Positions 17,943 through 26,387 of a stretch of DNA of 38,233 nt are shown here, in pieces. A program made the translations under genes and the position numbers. The notes beneath the pieces are model-generated. The model was not told the DNA's origin and searched no databases. It saw only the letters and a list, made by a program, of their open reading frames with translations. The stretch is taken from the NCBI GenBank assembly GCA_017860575.1, contig JAGDMS010000005.1:1-38233 (forward strand), written 5' to 3'. The DNA comes from Deltaproteobacteria bacterium. Lineage in GTDB: Bacteria > Desulfobacterota > Binatia > HRBIN30. Within the stretch, counting starts at the first letter, position 1. Every line of letters begins with the position of its first letter.

Positions 17943-19798
17943 GCACGGCGGCGTCCCGGGCGACCGCGGTCGCTCCCGCAGCGGAGGCCACCCTGGGGAA
18001 CGCGTACGATGCGCGGCTGATTCGACGCTTGTGGACCTACATTCGGCCGTATCGGCGCGATTTTTGGGTGGCGGCGTGGTGTCTTCCGGCCACCTCGCTT
18101 TTCGTGTTGGCCCAGCCGTACGTCTTGAAGCTCACCATCGACCGCTACATCGCACACCTCGACGCGCACGGCGTTGCGGTCATGGGATTACTGTACGCCA
18201 TCGCCGTCGCTGGTGAGTTCACCTTCCTGTACCTGCAGTATTACTTCACGATGCTGGTGGCGCAGAACAGCCTGGCCGATCTGCGCATCGATATCTTTGC
18301 GCACGTGCAGCGCCTCGAGGCAGCATATTTCGATCGCAATCCTGTCGGGCGGCTGGTGACCCGCATGACCACGGACATCGACGTCATCAATGAGATGTTC
18401 GCGGCTGGGGCGCTTACCCTCCTGATGGATGCGGTCACACTGGTGGGCATCGCGGCCATCATGCTCGCCATCGATTACCGCCTGGCACTGGTTGCCCTGT
18501 CGCTGCTGCCGGTGATGCTGGTCGCCATCAACTTCTTCCGCCTCAAGGCGCGGCACAGCTACCGACTTATCCGCGAGCGCATCGCCCGCCTCAACGCCTA
18601 TCTGCAAGAAGCAATTTCCGGCATGACCGTGATCCAATTGTTCGTGCACGAACACCAGAGCCACCGCGAATTCGACCGGTTCAACGACCAGTATCGCGAG
18701 GCCAACCATTGGTCGAACATCTACGAAGCGGCGTTGTTCTCGATTGTGGAAGCGGTGAGCAGCATCTCGTTCGCCCTGATTGTCTGGTACGGTGGACACG
18801 AAATTCTCGGCGGCGCGCTGGCCTTCGGGACACTCGTCGCGTTCATCGAATACGTTCAGAAGTTCTTCATCCCGTTGCGCGACTTTTCCTCGAAATACGC
18901 GGTGATGCAGTCGGCCATGTCGGCCGCCGAGCGGGTCTTCGAACTGCTCGACAAAGCGCCGGCCATTGCCGACCCACCGCCGGTGGGCACAGCAACCCCG
19001 CCGTTACCACATCGCGGCCAGATCGAGTTCGAGCACGTCTGGTTCGCATACAAAGGTGACGACTACGTCTTGTGCGACGTGTCGTTCCGGGTCGAGCCCG
19101 GCGAGAAGATCGCCATTGTCGGCGCCACCGGTGCCGGGAAAACCACGGTTATCAAACTATTGAACCGCTCCTACGACGTGCAGCGTGGCCGCGTGCTGGT
19201 CGATGGCGTCGACGTGCGCGATTGGGACCTGCACGCCCTACGGCGATGCATCGGGGCGGTGTCACAGGACGTCTTCCTGTTCTCCGGTACGGTCGCCGAC
19301 AACATCCGGCTGAACCGGCCGGAGATCGATCTGGCCACCGTGCAGCGGTCCGCATCCGTCGTGAACGCGCACCGGTTCATCGAACGGCTGCCCCGCGGGT
19401 ACGACGAGCCGCTGCGCGAGCGCGGCAGCAACTTGTCGGCGGGCCAGCGCCAACTTCTTTCCTTTGCCCGGGCCCTCGCCTACGATCCGCTGATCCTGGT
19501 GCTCGATGAGGCAACGTCCAGCGTGGACACCGAAACGGAGTTGCTCATCCAGGACGCCCTGGAGAAACTGATGCGGGACCGCACCGCGGTGGTGATTGCC
19601 CATCGGCTGTCCACCATCGAGCATGCCGACCGCATCATCGTCATGCATCACGGACAAATCCGAGAGATGGGAACCCACGGCCAGCTCCTGGCGCGCGGCG
19701 GGCTGTATGCCCGCCTGCATGCCTTGCAGACGATGGAGCACGACGATCCCGGGCGGGCCGCCGGGGGAGACGCTCGGGCCCCGGAGACGGCGAAGTGA
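17939..19798 (+). CDS. ABC exporter half-transporter, second subunit (canonical ATP site)
   Basis: A 619-residue partner of the preceding subunit, with the same exporter fold. Walker A is GATGAGKTT (395-403), Walker B LVLDEATSS with catalytic Glu524, and switch His555. The signature reads LSAGQ (499-503) instead of LSGGQ. In a head-to-tail heterodimer this altered signature would face the partner's Asp-bearing Walker B, so both departures fall in one composite site. That is the pattern of asymmetric exporters (MdlAB, TM287/288, BmrCD). The C-terminal 25 residues are Gly/Ala/Asp-rich and probably unstructured. The start overlaps the first subunit's stop. The TGA overlaps a GTG that starts the next gene, making a three-gene coupled unit. 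Confidence 0.92.
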   Translation: MSTAASRATAVAPAAEATLGNAYDARLIRRLWTYIRPYRRDFWVAAWCLPATSLFVLAQPYVLKLTIDRYIAHLDAHGVAVMGLLYAIAVAGEFTFLYLQYYFTMLVAQNSLADLRIDIFAHVQRLEAAYFDRNPVGRLVTRMTTDIDVINEMFAAGALTLLMDAVTLVGIAAIMLAIDYRLALVALSLLPVMLVAINFFRLKARHSYRLIRERIARLNAYLQEAISGMTVIQLFVHEHQSHREFDRFNDQYREANHWSNIYEAALFSIVEAVSSISFALIVWYGGHEILGGALAFGTLVAFIEYVQKFFIPLRDFSSKYAVMQSAMSAAERVFELLDKAPAIADPPPVGTATPPLPHRGQIEFEHVWFAYKGDDYVLCDVSFRVEPGEKIAIVGATGAGKTTVIKLLNRSYDVQRGRVLVDGVDVRDWDLHALRRCIGAVSQDVFLFSGTVADNIRLNRPEIDLATVQRSASVVNAHRFIERLPRGYDEPLRERGSNLSAGQRQLLSFARALAYDPLILVLDEATSSVDTETELLIQDALEKLMRDRTAVVIAHRLSTIEHADRIIVMHHGQIREMGTHGQLLARGGLYARLHALQTMEHDDPGRAAGGDARAPETAK

Positions 19799-20988
19799 CC
19801 ACGCGGACCGCCTTGCTCCTGTTGGCGGTGTGCGTGTCGGGCTGTTCTCCGGCATACGTGCTGCGGGCGGGCTTCGAGGAAGCCAAGATTCTCTGGCGCC
19901 GCCAGCCGATCGAGCGCCTTCTGCAGCGTGACGATCTCGACGCCGACACGCGCAACAAACTCGAACTGGCGCTGGCGGTGCGCACGTTTGCGCGCGACAG
20001 CCTCGGCCTGACAGTGAACGACAGCTACACCACATTCGTGCGCGTCGACGCCGATCAAGTCGTCCACGTCGTGACCGCGGCCTACCGCACGCGTTTGGAA
20101 CCCTTCACGTGGTGGTTCCCCATCGTCGGCAGTGTCCCGTACAAGGGATTCTTTTCGCAACGTGCCGCGGAGACGGAAGCGGCGGCGCTCGAGCGCCAGG
20201 GATACGATACCTACGTTCGTCCCTCGGTCGCCTTCAGTACCCTGGGCTGGTTTGCCGACCCGCTCTTGTCGAACCTCCTGCGCTACGACCGTGCTACGCT
20301 CGCCGACATCATCATTCACGAGTTGCTCCACAACACCGCTTATTTCGGCGGGCACGCGGATTTCGATGAGTCGTTCGCCAATTTCGTCGGCGTGCGCGGG
20401 GCCATGGCGTTTTTTGCGGCCCGCAATGACACGGCAGCGCTGCGCAAGGCAGCGGCGGTGTGGGACGATAGCCTGCGCTTTTCGGATTTCCTCGGCGGAT
20501 TCACCGCGCGCCTACGCCACGCCTACGGCGCGGGCGTGCAGGCGGCCGACCGACAGCCGCTGTTCACCGAAGCCCAAGAGGCCTTCCGCCAACTTGGCTT
20601 ACAGACCGGGCTGTATGCCGACTTCGCCACACAGCCGCTCAACAACGCCGTCATCCTTCACTATTTGACGTACGCCGATCGACTGCGGGTGTTCGACGAC
20701 TTGCTGCAGCAGCGCCAGGGAGATCTGACGTTGACGATCGCAAACATCCTGCAGGCGGTTCGCGCCGACGGCCGCGATCCGTTCGGCGCCCTCGAGCAAC
20801 TCCGTGCAGGTACCCGTACCACACCGCCTCACGGTTCGATCGCAGCGAGTTTGCGGATGCCGTACCTCGTCGAGACGATGAAGACGGTCACCGCCAAGGT
20901 GAGTGCGACGACAAACGAACCGACAACAGTAGCGTGCTGCAACGGCGAGAGCGGGAGGTCGTGCACCCGGCTGGAGAAAAGGACGTAA
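19795..20988 (+). CDS. Putative zinc aminopeptidase lipoprotein (PF10023-like)
   Basis: A 397-residue predicted lipoprotein: hydrophobic signal then a VSGC lipobox with Cys17. The HELLH zinc motif (His175, Glu176, His179) and a downstream DESFANF (Glu192 as likely third ligand) match the family annotated as putative aminopeptidase (PF10023, COG4324). Peptidase activity is inferred from the family; the true substrate is unknown. The start is GTG 19795, sharing GTGA with the upstream ABC subunit. The last roughly 160 bases lie inside the 3' end of the convergent ABC-2 permease gene. Its final 45 residues look unlike a conserved domain and may just be read-through of antisense sequence. Confidence 0.85.
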   Translation: MTTRTALLLLAVCVSGCSPAYVLRAGFEEAKILWRRQPIERLLQRDDLDADTRNKLELALAVRTFARDSLGLTVNDSYTTFVRVDADQVVHVVTAAYRTRLEPFTWWFPIVGSVPYKGFFSQRAAETEAAALERQGYDTYVRPSVAFSTLGWFADPLLSNLLRYDRATLADIIIHELLHNTAYFGGHADFDESFANFVGVRGAMAFFAARNDTAALRKAAAVWDDSLRFSDFLGGFTARLRHAYGAGVQAADRQPLFTEAQEAFRQLGLQTGLYADFATQPLNNAVILHYLTYADRLRVFDDLLQQRQGDLTLTIANILQAVRADGRDPFGALEQLRAGTRTTPPHGSIAASLRMPYLVETMKTVTAKVSATTNEPTTVACCNGESGRSCTRLEKRT

Positions 20989-22598
20989 ACCGGCCAGGCC
21001 TCAAGCACCACCACAACACCGATGAAGGACATGCACAGTACCATGTACACAAGCCCTCCCAGGCCGGCCGCAATCTTTGACGGATTGTCGGCGTCGAACT
21101 TGGGGAACGCGGCCCCCACCGCCAAGCCCAGACTGACGATGACAAAGGTCATGCCGAACAGCGTGAGCACCGAGAGCCACATCATGAACGGCATCACCTT
21201 CAGGTAATAATTCGTCGCTAGTACCAGCACCTCGCCGAGCCCGAGCAGGGGCACCAACCCCACCCAGAACTTACTCCACCACACACGGTCCACTGGCAAC
21301 GGAGCCGTGCGCACCACCCAAAACGAACGGCCTTCCAGGCTGACCGCCGGCAGGATGAAGCGGACCGCCACCGACGCCGTGACGAAACCGGCCAGCGCGA
21401 GGTTCAGAAACGCGATCACGTTCTTGAAATAGAAGGTCACCAGGGGGCTGCCCGTGATCGGTAGCACACGGAAATTGAACACATAGACGGCCACGAGCGC
21501 CAGCAAGAGAATCAACTGGGACCACTGGGTCGTATCGCGGAAGAACACCTTCACCTCCTTGATCACCAGCAACCGCGTCTGCGGTGCGAAGGGGACTAGG
21601 AGCCCGCGCAGGAGACGCTCCCAAATCGCGCGACGGCTGAACCTCGCCTTGCGGCCTTCTTGCGCTTTACTGAAGCCCGGCAGAAACAGCCGGCCCAGCA
21701 GGGCTTCGCACAGCACGAGAAAGGCCGCTGCCGTACTGACCAACAGCAGGAGGTAAAACAACGCCGCGCCGCGCTGCCCCGTGAGGAGCGGGTACAGGAT
21801 CTCGGCCACCCAGGTGCTGGGAAGAAACGGCGAGGACGGCGTCTGCATCGCGGTCAGAAACTGAACAAAATTGGCGAACGACTCCGGGTTCACCAAGCGT
21901 TCGGGCTGCAGGACGCGAAAAAGCAGGTAGAGCACCGCCACCATCACGACCGACAGCAACACCAGGATGTCGCGCGTGCGTCGGGCGGGGAACACGTTCA
22001 CCAGGATGGCCGTGACCGCCACACCGATGGCTGCCGCGATCGCAAGAAACGGTGGCAGCGTCACCAGCGCGGCCAGGTAGAAGATCGCCCCGCTCCGATG
22101 TGCCACACCGTACGCCAAGAACGCGGGAATCGCGAAGGCCAGCACCATCCACGACGATTCGATGAGGGTCTCGCCGAAGCGCGCGTAGAAGAGCGTCGAG
22201 CGCGACACCGGAGCCGCCACCAAACGCTCCAGTTCGCGCGAAAGGAAGAAGGTCGACAGGACCGTAATGATGTTCGAGAACAGCAAGATGGCGAAAAACG
22301 TCAGCAAGACCATGCCCAGGAGCTTGTACGTCAGCACCGGTCCGAAGTCGGGGACGCTCAGGAAGTAGCGCAGGATCCGCAGGAAGAACAGGAAGATCGC
22401 CACCCAGAAGGCGAGCCCGAGGAGAATGAGGACGGCCAGCAGAGACGCGCCGCGCCGGTGGAGCCGGCGCCAACGATTGGCCGCCGCCCGCCACCGGGGC
22501 GAGAGCAGAAGGTGCAACTGGCGGATCGTCGACGTCGGACGGTCGTGCAACGTCGCGTCGGGAGCGCCGTCACGGGACAGCCATGCGGGAGCGGCCAT
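20829..22598 (-). CDS. ABC-2-type exporter permease (PF16949-like)
   Basis: A 589-residue polytopic inner-membrane protein with two similar halves of about six hydrophobic helices each, joined near residues 305-350 by a basic segment (FSRRAIWERLLRG). Recognisable stretches include FFLSRELERLVAAPVSR and SLEGRSFWVVRTAPLP, which match the putative ABC-exporter permease family PF16949. It probably works with the ATPase encoded three bases upstream; substrate unknown. The N-terminal 45 residues are basic and cytoplasmic. The ATG at 22598 is the start closest to the ATPase stop. The 3' end overlaps the convergent peptidase gene by 160 bases. Confidence 0.88.
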   Translation of the reverse strand: MAAPAWLSRDGAPDATLHDRPTSTIRQLHLLLSPRWRAAANRWRRLHRRGASLLAVLILLGLAFWVAIFLFFLRILRYFLSVPDFGPVLTYKLLGMVLLTFFAILLFSNIITVLSTFFLSRELERLVAAPVSRSTLFYARFGETLIESSWMVLAFAIPAFLAYGVAHRSGAIFYLAALVTLPPFLAIAAAIGVAVTAILVNVFPARRTRDILVLLSVVMVAVLYLLFRVLQPERLVNPESFANFVQFLTAMQTPSSPFLPSTWVAEILYPLLTGQRGAALFYLLLLVSTAAAFLVLCEALLGRLFLPGFSKAQEGRKARFSRRAIWERLLRGLLVPFAPQTRLLVIKEVKVFFRDTTQWSQLILLLALVAVYVFNFRVLPITGSPLVTFYFKNVIAFLNLALAGFVTASVAVRFILPAVSLEGRSFWVVRTAPLPVDRVWWSKFWVGLVPLLGLGEVLVLATNYYLKVMPFMMWLSVLTLFGMTFVIVSLGLAVGAAFPKFDADNPSKIAAGLGGLVYMVLCMSFIGVVVVLEAWPVYVLFSSRVHDLPLSPLQHATVVGSFVVALTLAVTVFIVSTRYGIRKLAAIEP

Positions 22599-22601
22599 CG
22601 G

Positions 22602-23363
22602 TCAGGCGGTGAGTGCGGTGGGCATTTCCGTCATGTCGTCACCGCCGGTCAATTTCAGGAAAACCGACTCGAGCTTCGAATTCGCATGGGCACCGGTCTG
22701 TTGCCGCAGCTCCTCCAAGGTACCGACCGCGACGAGCTGGCCCTGCAGGATGATGCCAATACGATCACAAGTCTCTTCCGCCACCTCGAGGCTGTGGGTG
22801 GACATGAAGATCGTCACGCCCTCGCCGGCGAGTCGGCGGAAGGTCCGCTTCAGCAGCCTGGCCCCCCGCGGGTCCAAGCCCACCATCGGTTCGTCAACGA
22901 TGAGCAAGCGTGGAGCATGGATCATGGCCGCCGCCATCACCAGGCGCTGTTTCATCCCGTGCGAGTAGCTCTCGACGAGTTCCGTCCCCCACTCGGTCAG
23001 GTCAAACATCTCCAGGAGTTCGTCACGGCGTATGGCGGCCGCCTGCGGTGGGACACTGTACAGCCCGGCAACGAAATCCAGGAACTCCGCGCCGGTCAAC
23101 TTCTCGTAGATGTGCGGACGATCCGGCACGAACCCGCATAATCTTTTCGCTGCGATGTGGTCCATTGCCAGGTCGTGGCCTCCGAGGAATACCCGTCCGG
23201 CGGTAGGCCGCAGCAAACCCATCATCATCCGGATGGTCGTCGTCTTTCCCGCTCCGTTCGGACCGAGGAAGCCGAAAATCTCCCCCGCATCGACGCGCAA
23301 GCTCAGATCATCGACGGCCACCGTCGCTCCGTAGCGTTTTGTCAGGTGCACCAGTTCAATCAT
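22602..23363 (-). CDS. ABC transporter ATPase subunit
   Basis: A 253-residue ATPase of the CcmA/drug-exporter type (COG1131). Walker A GPNGAGKTT (34-42), signature YSHGM (133-137) instead of LSGGQ, which is usual for this subfamily, Walker B LLIVDEP (153-159) and switch His190. It should power the adjacent permease. The start is ATG 23363 with AGGA seven bases upstream; the open frame continues upstream for 43 residues, but that part translates a 7-bp repeat and is not protein-like. It is the first gene of a two-gene minus-strand operon that diverges from the gene at 23553. Confidence 0.94.
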   Translation of the reverse strand: MIELVHLTKRYGATVAVDDLSLRVDAGEIFGFLGPNGAGKTTTIRMMMGLLRPTAGRVFLGGHDLAMDHIAAKRLCGFVPDRPHIYEKLTGAEFLDFVAGLYSVPPQAAAIRRDELLEMFDLTEWGTELVESYSHGMKQRLVMAAAMIHAPRLLIVDEPMVGLDPRGARLLKRTFRRLAGEGVTIFMSTHSLEVAEETCDRIGIILQGQLVAVGTLEELRQQTGAHANSKLESVFLKLTGGDDMTEMPTALTA

Positions 23364-23430
23364 GATCACATCCTGTCCCCCGATATGGGCCGTTGCAATA
23401 TCGATACCCAACAGCGCGGCTTCACCCGCA

Positions 23431-23458
23431 GCCCAAAGCCTAAAGCCCAAAGTCCACA
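23431..23458. repeat. Imperfect 7-bp tandem repeat, four units
   Basis: Units GCCCAAA, GCCTAAA, GCCCAAA and GTCCACA at 23431, 23438, 23445 and 23452. It lies in the 189-base space between the divergent ATPase gene and the small protein gene at 23553. Short heptanucleotide tandem repeats in spacers are known from some genomes (the STRR repeats of cyanobacteria); whether this is related cannot be told from one copy. Confidence 0.75.
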
Positions 23459-23552
23459 GTGGATGGCGAGAATGTTCGCTTATCGTGACCAATTTGAGAC
23501 TCAGTCACCCAGCGCTTTGCTCTGCATCGTAAAGGCGGTAGCCTTGACGATC

Positions 23553-23918
23553 ATGCCGCACGACCATGAGCCAGAAATTCCCATCGCCCTGGACAGCGTG
23601 GTCAGCCGCCTTGGCGAGCTTGAGATTGTGTTGGGACCGCACGTGGCTCCCACGGTATCGGCGGTCCGGGCCGTCCTGACATCCGCCCTTGCCGCCCGCG
23701 ATCGTGGCGACGTCCCCGGCGCCATCCAGCAGATCAGCTACGCCATGGACCGGCTCGCAGCCCTTGCCGACCAACTCGACCCCGCCGAGGCCCTGCTCAT
23801 GCGGGCGCTGGTGAACCGCTTCCGCACCGCCCTGCTGCGTGGCGACGAAGACCAAATCAAGCAGAGCACCACGACGATGTTTCACAAGTCCGGTGCCGTC
23901 GAACGGAAAAAGGTCTGA
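23553..23918 (+). CDS. Small helical protein, function not recognised
   Basis: A 121-residue soluble protein, predicted almost wholly helical, with no signal peptide and no cysteine. I do not recognise a family. Leu/Ala heptad-like spacing (for example SRLGELEIVL, ALADQLDPAEALLMRAL) suggests a helical bundle or coiled coil. The ATG at 23553 is the first in-frame ATG after the divergent spacer; upstream frame contents translate the antisense of the ATPase gene. Its TGA (23916-23918) overlaps a CTG that may start the DUF3187-like gene, so the two are probably co-translated. Link to the neighbouring ABC exporter is by position only. Confidence 0.7.
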   Translation: MPHDHEPEIPIALDSVVSRLGELEIVLGPHVAPTVSAVRAVLTSALAARDRGDVPGAIQQISYAMDRLAALADQLDPAEALLMRALVNRFRTALLRGDEDQIKQSTTTMFHKSGAVERKKV

Positions 23919-24001
23919 CCGCCACCTCCCCTGCACCGGTCGTCGCGCGGAAGCGCGCTCGGCATTACGGGGTCTCACGACCCGCGTGCATCGCGCTGCT
24001 A

Positions 24002-24967
24002 TTGCTGTGCATGCCGGCGCTGGCACCAGCGGACGCCGAAGAGTTTTCCGGGTTTGGCCCAATCCCGGTGCGTAACTACCAACCGATTCAGTTGATCTTC
24101 CTGAATCTGCCCTTCGAGCGGGCCCGTACCCTGCAACCAGGAGCGTTCGCGCTCTCCATCGAGTCAGCCGAAATCAACGAAATCGCCACCAATCAAGAGC
24201 GCATCGACGCCGTGCTCAAGTTCGAGACCAACCGAACCGAATTCACCGGACGCTTCAGCCCGATACGCCGCCTGGAACTGAGTCTCAGCATTCCCTTCAT
24301 CTCCCGTTTCGGTGGGTTTCTTGACCCGTTCATCAACGCCGTGGAAGACGTGTTCCAAACGTCGAACCCCGAGCGCGACCTCTTTCCGGATAATACCTTC
24401 GGCGGCTTTCACGTCCAGCGCGGGGGAACCGTCCTGTTCGACGGCAAGAAGCAGCAATTGGAACTCGGTGACGTGTGGGGCAGCGCCAAGTACGAGCTGT
24501 GGCACAGCCCGGGCTTCCCGCTTGTCGCCGTCCGCGGCGCCGTGAAAGCCCCAACGGGACGGGCCGACGGGGTCTTCGGCAGCGGCAAACCCGACTTTGG
24601 TTTAGACATCGCGGTCGAACACCAATTCCTCAGTTGGCTGGTGACGTACGCCAACCTTGCTGTCATCTACCCGGTCGGGCCGATCACCCCGGCCCGTTTG
24701 ACCTTGAACCCCATGTTGACCGAGGCGGTGGCGGGCGAAGCACGGCTCTGGCGCCGGGGTTCGTTCGTGTTGCAACAGGAGATGTACATGAGTCCGTTCC
24801 ACGGCAACGGGGCGCGGTTGCTCGACGGAACGGTGGTCGAACTGACCGCCGGGTTGAACGTCGCTTGCCCACCGTTCCTTTTCCAACTGGCCGCCGTGAA
24901 TAATATCAGTCCGGTTGTCAGTGCGGCCGACTTCAGCATTCTGCTGCGCATGACCTATCAGCGGTGA
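24002..24967 (+). CDS. DUF3187-like envelope protein; true start probably upstream
   Basis: At least 321 residues; the beta-rich pattern with alternating hydrophobic strands (LELSLSIPFISRFGG, AVRGAVKAPTGRADG, MYMSPFHGNGARLLDG) fits the DUF3187 family (PF11383), probably outer-membrane associated. Function unknown. The listed start is TTG 24002, but it cuts into a signal peptide. The frame stays open upstream and reads a basic region (RKRARHYG), then CIALLLLCMPALAPADA before Glu. There is no ATG or GTG in that extension. The likely start is CTG 23915, which overlaps the previous gene's stop as CTGA and follows GGAAAAAGG. The gene ends in ILLRMTYQR, like many outer-membrane barrels. It is coupled with the 121-residue protein gene. 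Confidence 0.72.
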   Translation: MLCMPALAPADAEEFSGFGPIPVRNYQPIQLIFLNLPFERARTLQPGAFALSIESAEINEIATNQERIDAVLKFETNRTEFTGRFSPIRRLELSLSIPFISRFGGFLDPFINAVEDVFQTSNPERDLFPDNTFGGFHVQRGGTVLFDGKKQQLELGDVWGSAKYELWHSPGFPLVAVRGAVKAPTGRADGVFGSGKPDFGLDIAVEHQFLSWLVTYANLAVIYPVGPITPARLTLNPMLTEAVAGEARLWRRGSFVLQQEMYMSPFHGNGARLLDGTVVELTAGLNVACPPFLFQLAAVNNISPVVSAADFSILLRMTYQR

Positions 24968-25092
24968 CCTCAGGGCGCGCGGGCGGCAATGCCCCGTTGC
25001 GGATGCTGCCCCGACCGCACGGATCGCGCGCACACGAGAGACCGCCGCTTGAAGCCGTGCACCGCTCAGTGGTAGACGAGGAACGAGGGCGC

Positions 25093-25929
25093 ATGATCAA
25101 GACCATCCTGGTTGGCCTCGACGGCTCCGAACACGCGCGCACGGCGATGCGCTATGCCCTTTGGCTGGGCGACCGTCTCAGTGCCACGGTGATCGGCTTG
25201 CACGTCGTCGATATCGTTTCGATCGAGGGCTCGTTTTTCCATGACATCTCGGGCTCGCTGGGCTTCGAACCGTACTTGGACTTTTCCTCCAAGATGCGGG
25301 AGGTGCTGCACGAGCGCGGCAGGGGACTTCTGGAAGAGTTTCGGGAACACGCCACCAAGGCCGGCGTCCGGTTCGACACGGCCCTCAGCATGGGTGTGGT
25401 CGCCAATGAGGTGGCCGAACGGGCCCGCACGGCCGATCTGGTTGTGATCGGACATCGCGGGGTCAACGAGCGCTTTTCCACGGGCCTGCTCGGGAGCACC
25501 GCGGAGAGTGTGACCCGTAAATGCCTCCGGCCGGTACTCATCTCGACGGCGACATTTCGCCCGATCAGCCGAGCGCTCCTGGCCTACGACGGCAGTGAGC
25601 GCGCCGCGTCCGCCATGCATGCCGCGGCCGAGTTCTGCATCGCCCTGTCGCTGCCGCTCACCGTGCTCACCGTTGCCAAAGACAGCGACAGCGGCGAGAA
25701 AGTCCTCGGCGACGCGCGCAAATACCTCGCCTCCTATCAGCTCGACACCCAGTGCGTGGTGCAGACAGGCCACGCACCGGAGCGGATCGTCGGGTACATC
25801 CAAGAGCACGGGTTTGATCTGCTGTTCATCGGGGCATATGGGCATAGCCGCATCATCGAAATGGTGCTCGGAAGCACGACCGAGTACGTGTTGCGCAACA
25901 GCGGATGCCCGGTCTTTGTGAACCGGTAA
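25093..25929 (+). CDS. Tandem universal stress protein (UspA family)
   Basis: A 278-residue cytoplasmic protein with two Usp domains. Domain 1 begins IKTILVGLDGSEHA and has GHRGVNERF with GS at 134-135 (one residue longer than the usual spacing). Domain 2 has LLAYDGSERA and GAYGHSRI with GS at 260-261, the standard G-2x-G-9x-G-S ATP-binding pattern. Such proteins bind ATP or other nucleotides and help survival under stress. The start is ATG 25093, where the family N-terminus begins; the frame is open from 24964 but the extra 43 residues are Arg/Pro-rich and unlike the family. It follows the DUF3187-like gene by 125 bases. Confidence 0.92.
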   Translation: MIKTILVGLDGSEHARTAMRYALWLGDRLSATVIGLHVVDIVSIEGSFFHDISGSLGFEPYLDFSSKMREVLHERGRGLLEEFREHATKAGVRFDTALSMGVVANEVAERARTADLVVIGHRGVNERFSTGLLGSTAESVTRKCLRPVLISTATFRPISRALLAYDGSERAASAMHAAAEFCIALSLPLTVLTVAKDSDSGEKVLGDARKYLASYQLDTQCVVQTGHAPERIVGYIQEHGFDLLFIGAYGHSRIIEMVLGSTTEYVLRNSGCPVFVNR

Positions 25930-26008
25930 CCGGCGAGGCACCGCCGCCGCGTCCCGAGCCTTGGGGTTTACAACGGCGCGGCGCTCCAGTAAGGAAATGA
26001 CGGTGGGG

Positions 26009-26350
26009 ATGAGGATGGTTGCAAGGGAGGCGGGAAAGCCGGCGCGTCCGGCTAGCCAGGAATTGGCGTTGCTCGACGAGCTCAAGACAGTTGCGACTCG
26101 TTTGGGGTTTGAGGTGCGTGAGGAGAAGTTGCTGCGCGAGGTGGGCTACCGGGTCCGAAGCGGAAGTTGCCGCGTACACGAAACGCACGTGATCCTGTTG
26201 GACCGCGGTCTACCGTTGACGGCGCAGATCGAAGTCCTTGTGGAGGAATTGGCACACCGCCCGCTCGACGACGTCTATCTGTCTCCGGCGGCACGGCGCC
26301 TCCTTGAGCGGGCTGCGCCAATCGCTGGCCGCTCGCAAGCGGCATCGTAA
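26009..26350 (+). CDS. Small protein upstream of fur, function not recognised
   Basis: About 113 residues, basic at the N-terminus, with a mixed alpha/beta C-terminal half (ETHVILLDRGLPLTAQIEVL followed by a helical tail). No domain recognised and no membrane segment. Start is uncertain: ATG 25997, 26009 and 26015 are all in frame. AAGGA at 25992-25996 fits 26009 best by spacing. It is followed after 37 bases by fur on the same strand and could be co-transcribed with it. Coding character is supported by codon use like its neighbours and by the tight spacing. Confidence 0.6.
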   Translation: MRMVAREAGKPARPASQELALLDELKTVATRLGFEVREEKLLREVGYRVRSGSCRVHETHVILLDRGLPLTAQIEVLVEELAHRPLDDVYLSPAARRLLERAAPIAGRSQAAS

Positions 26351-26387
26351 CGCCCGTGCGGTCGCGCGAGCGCAACGCGAGGAGCGG

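Noticed and set aside
21660-23141. 493-residue plus-strand open frame
   Set aside because: Antisense to the ABC-2 permease and its ATPase; extremely Arg/Gln/His-rich, not protein-like.
23157-23552. Upstream extension of the 121-residue protein
   Set aside because: Translates the antisense of the ATPase gene and the 7-bp repeat; ATG 23553 is the sensible start.
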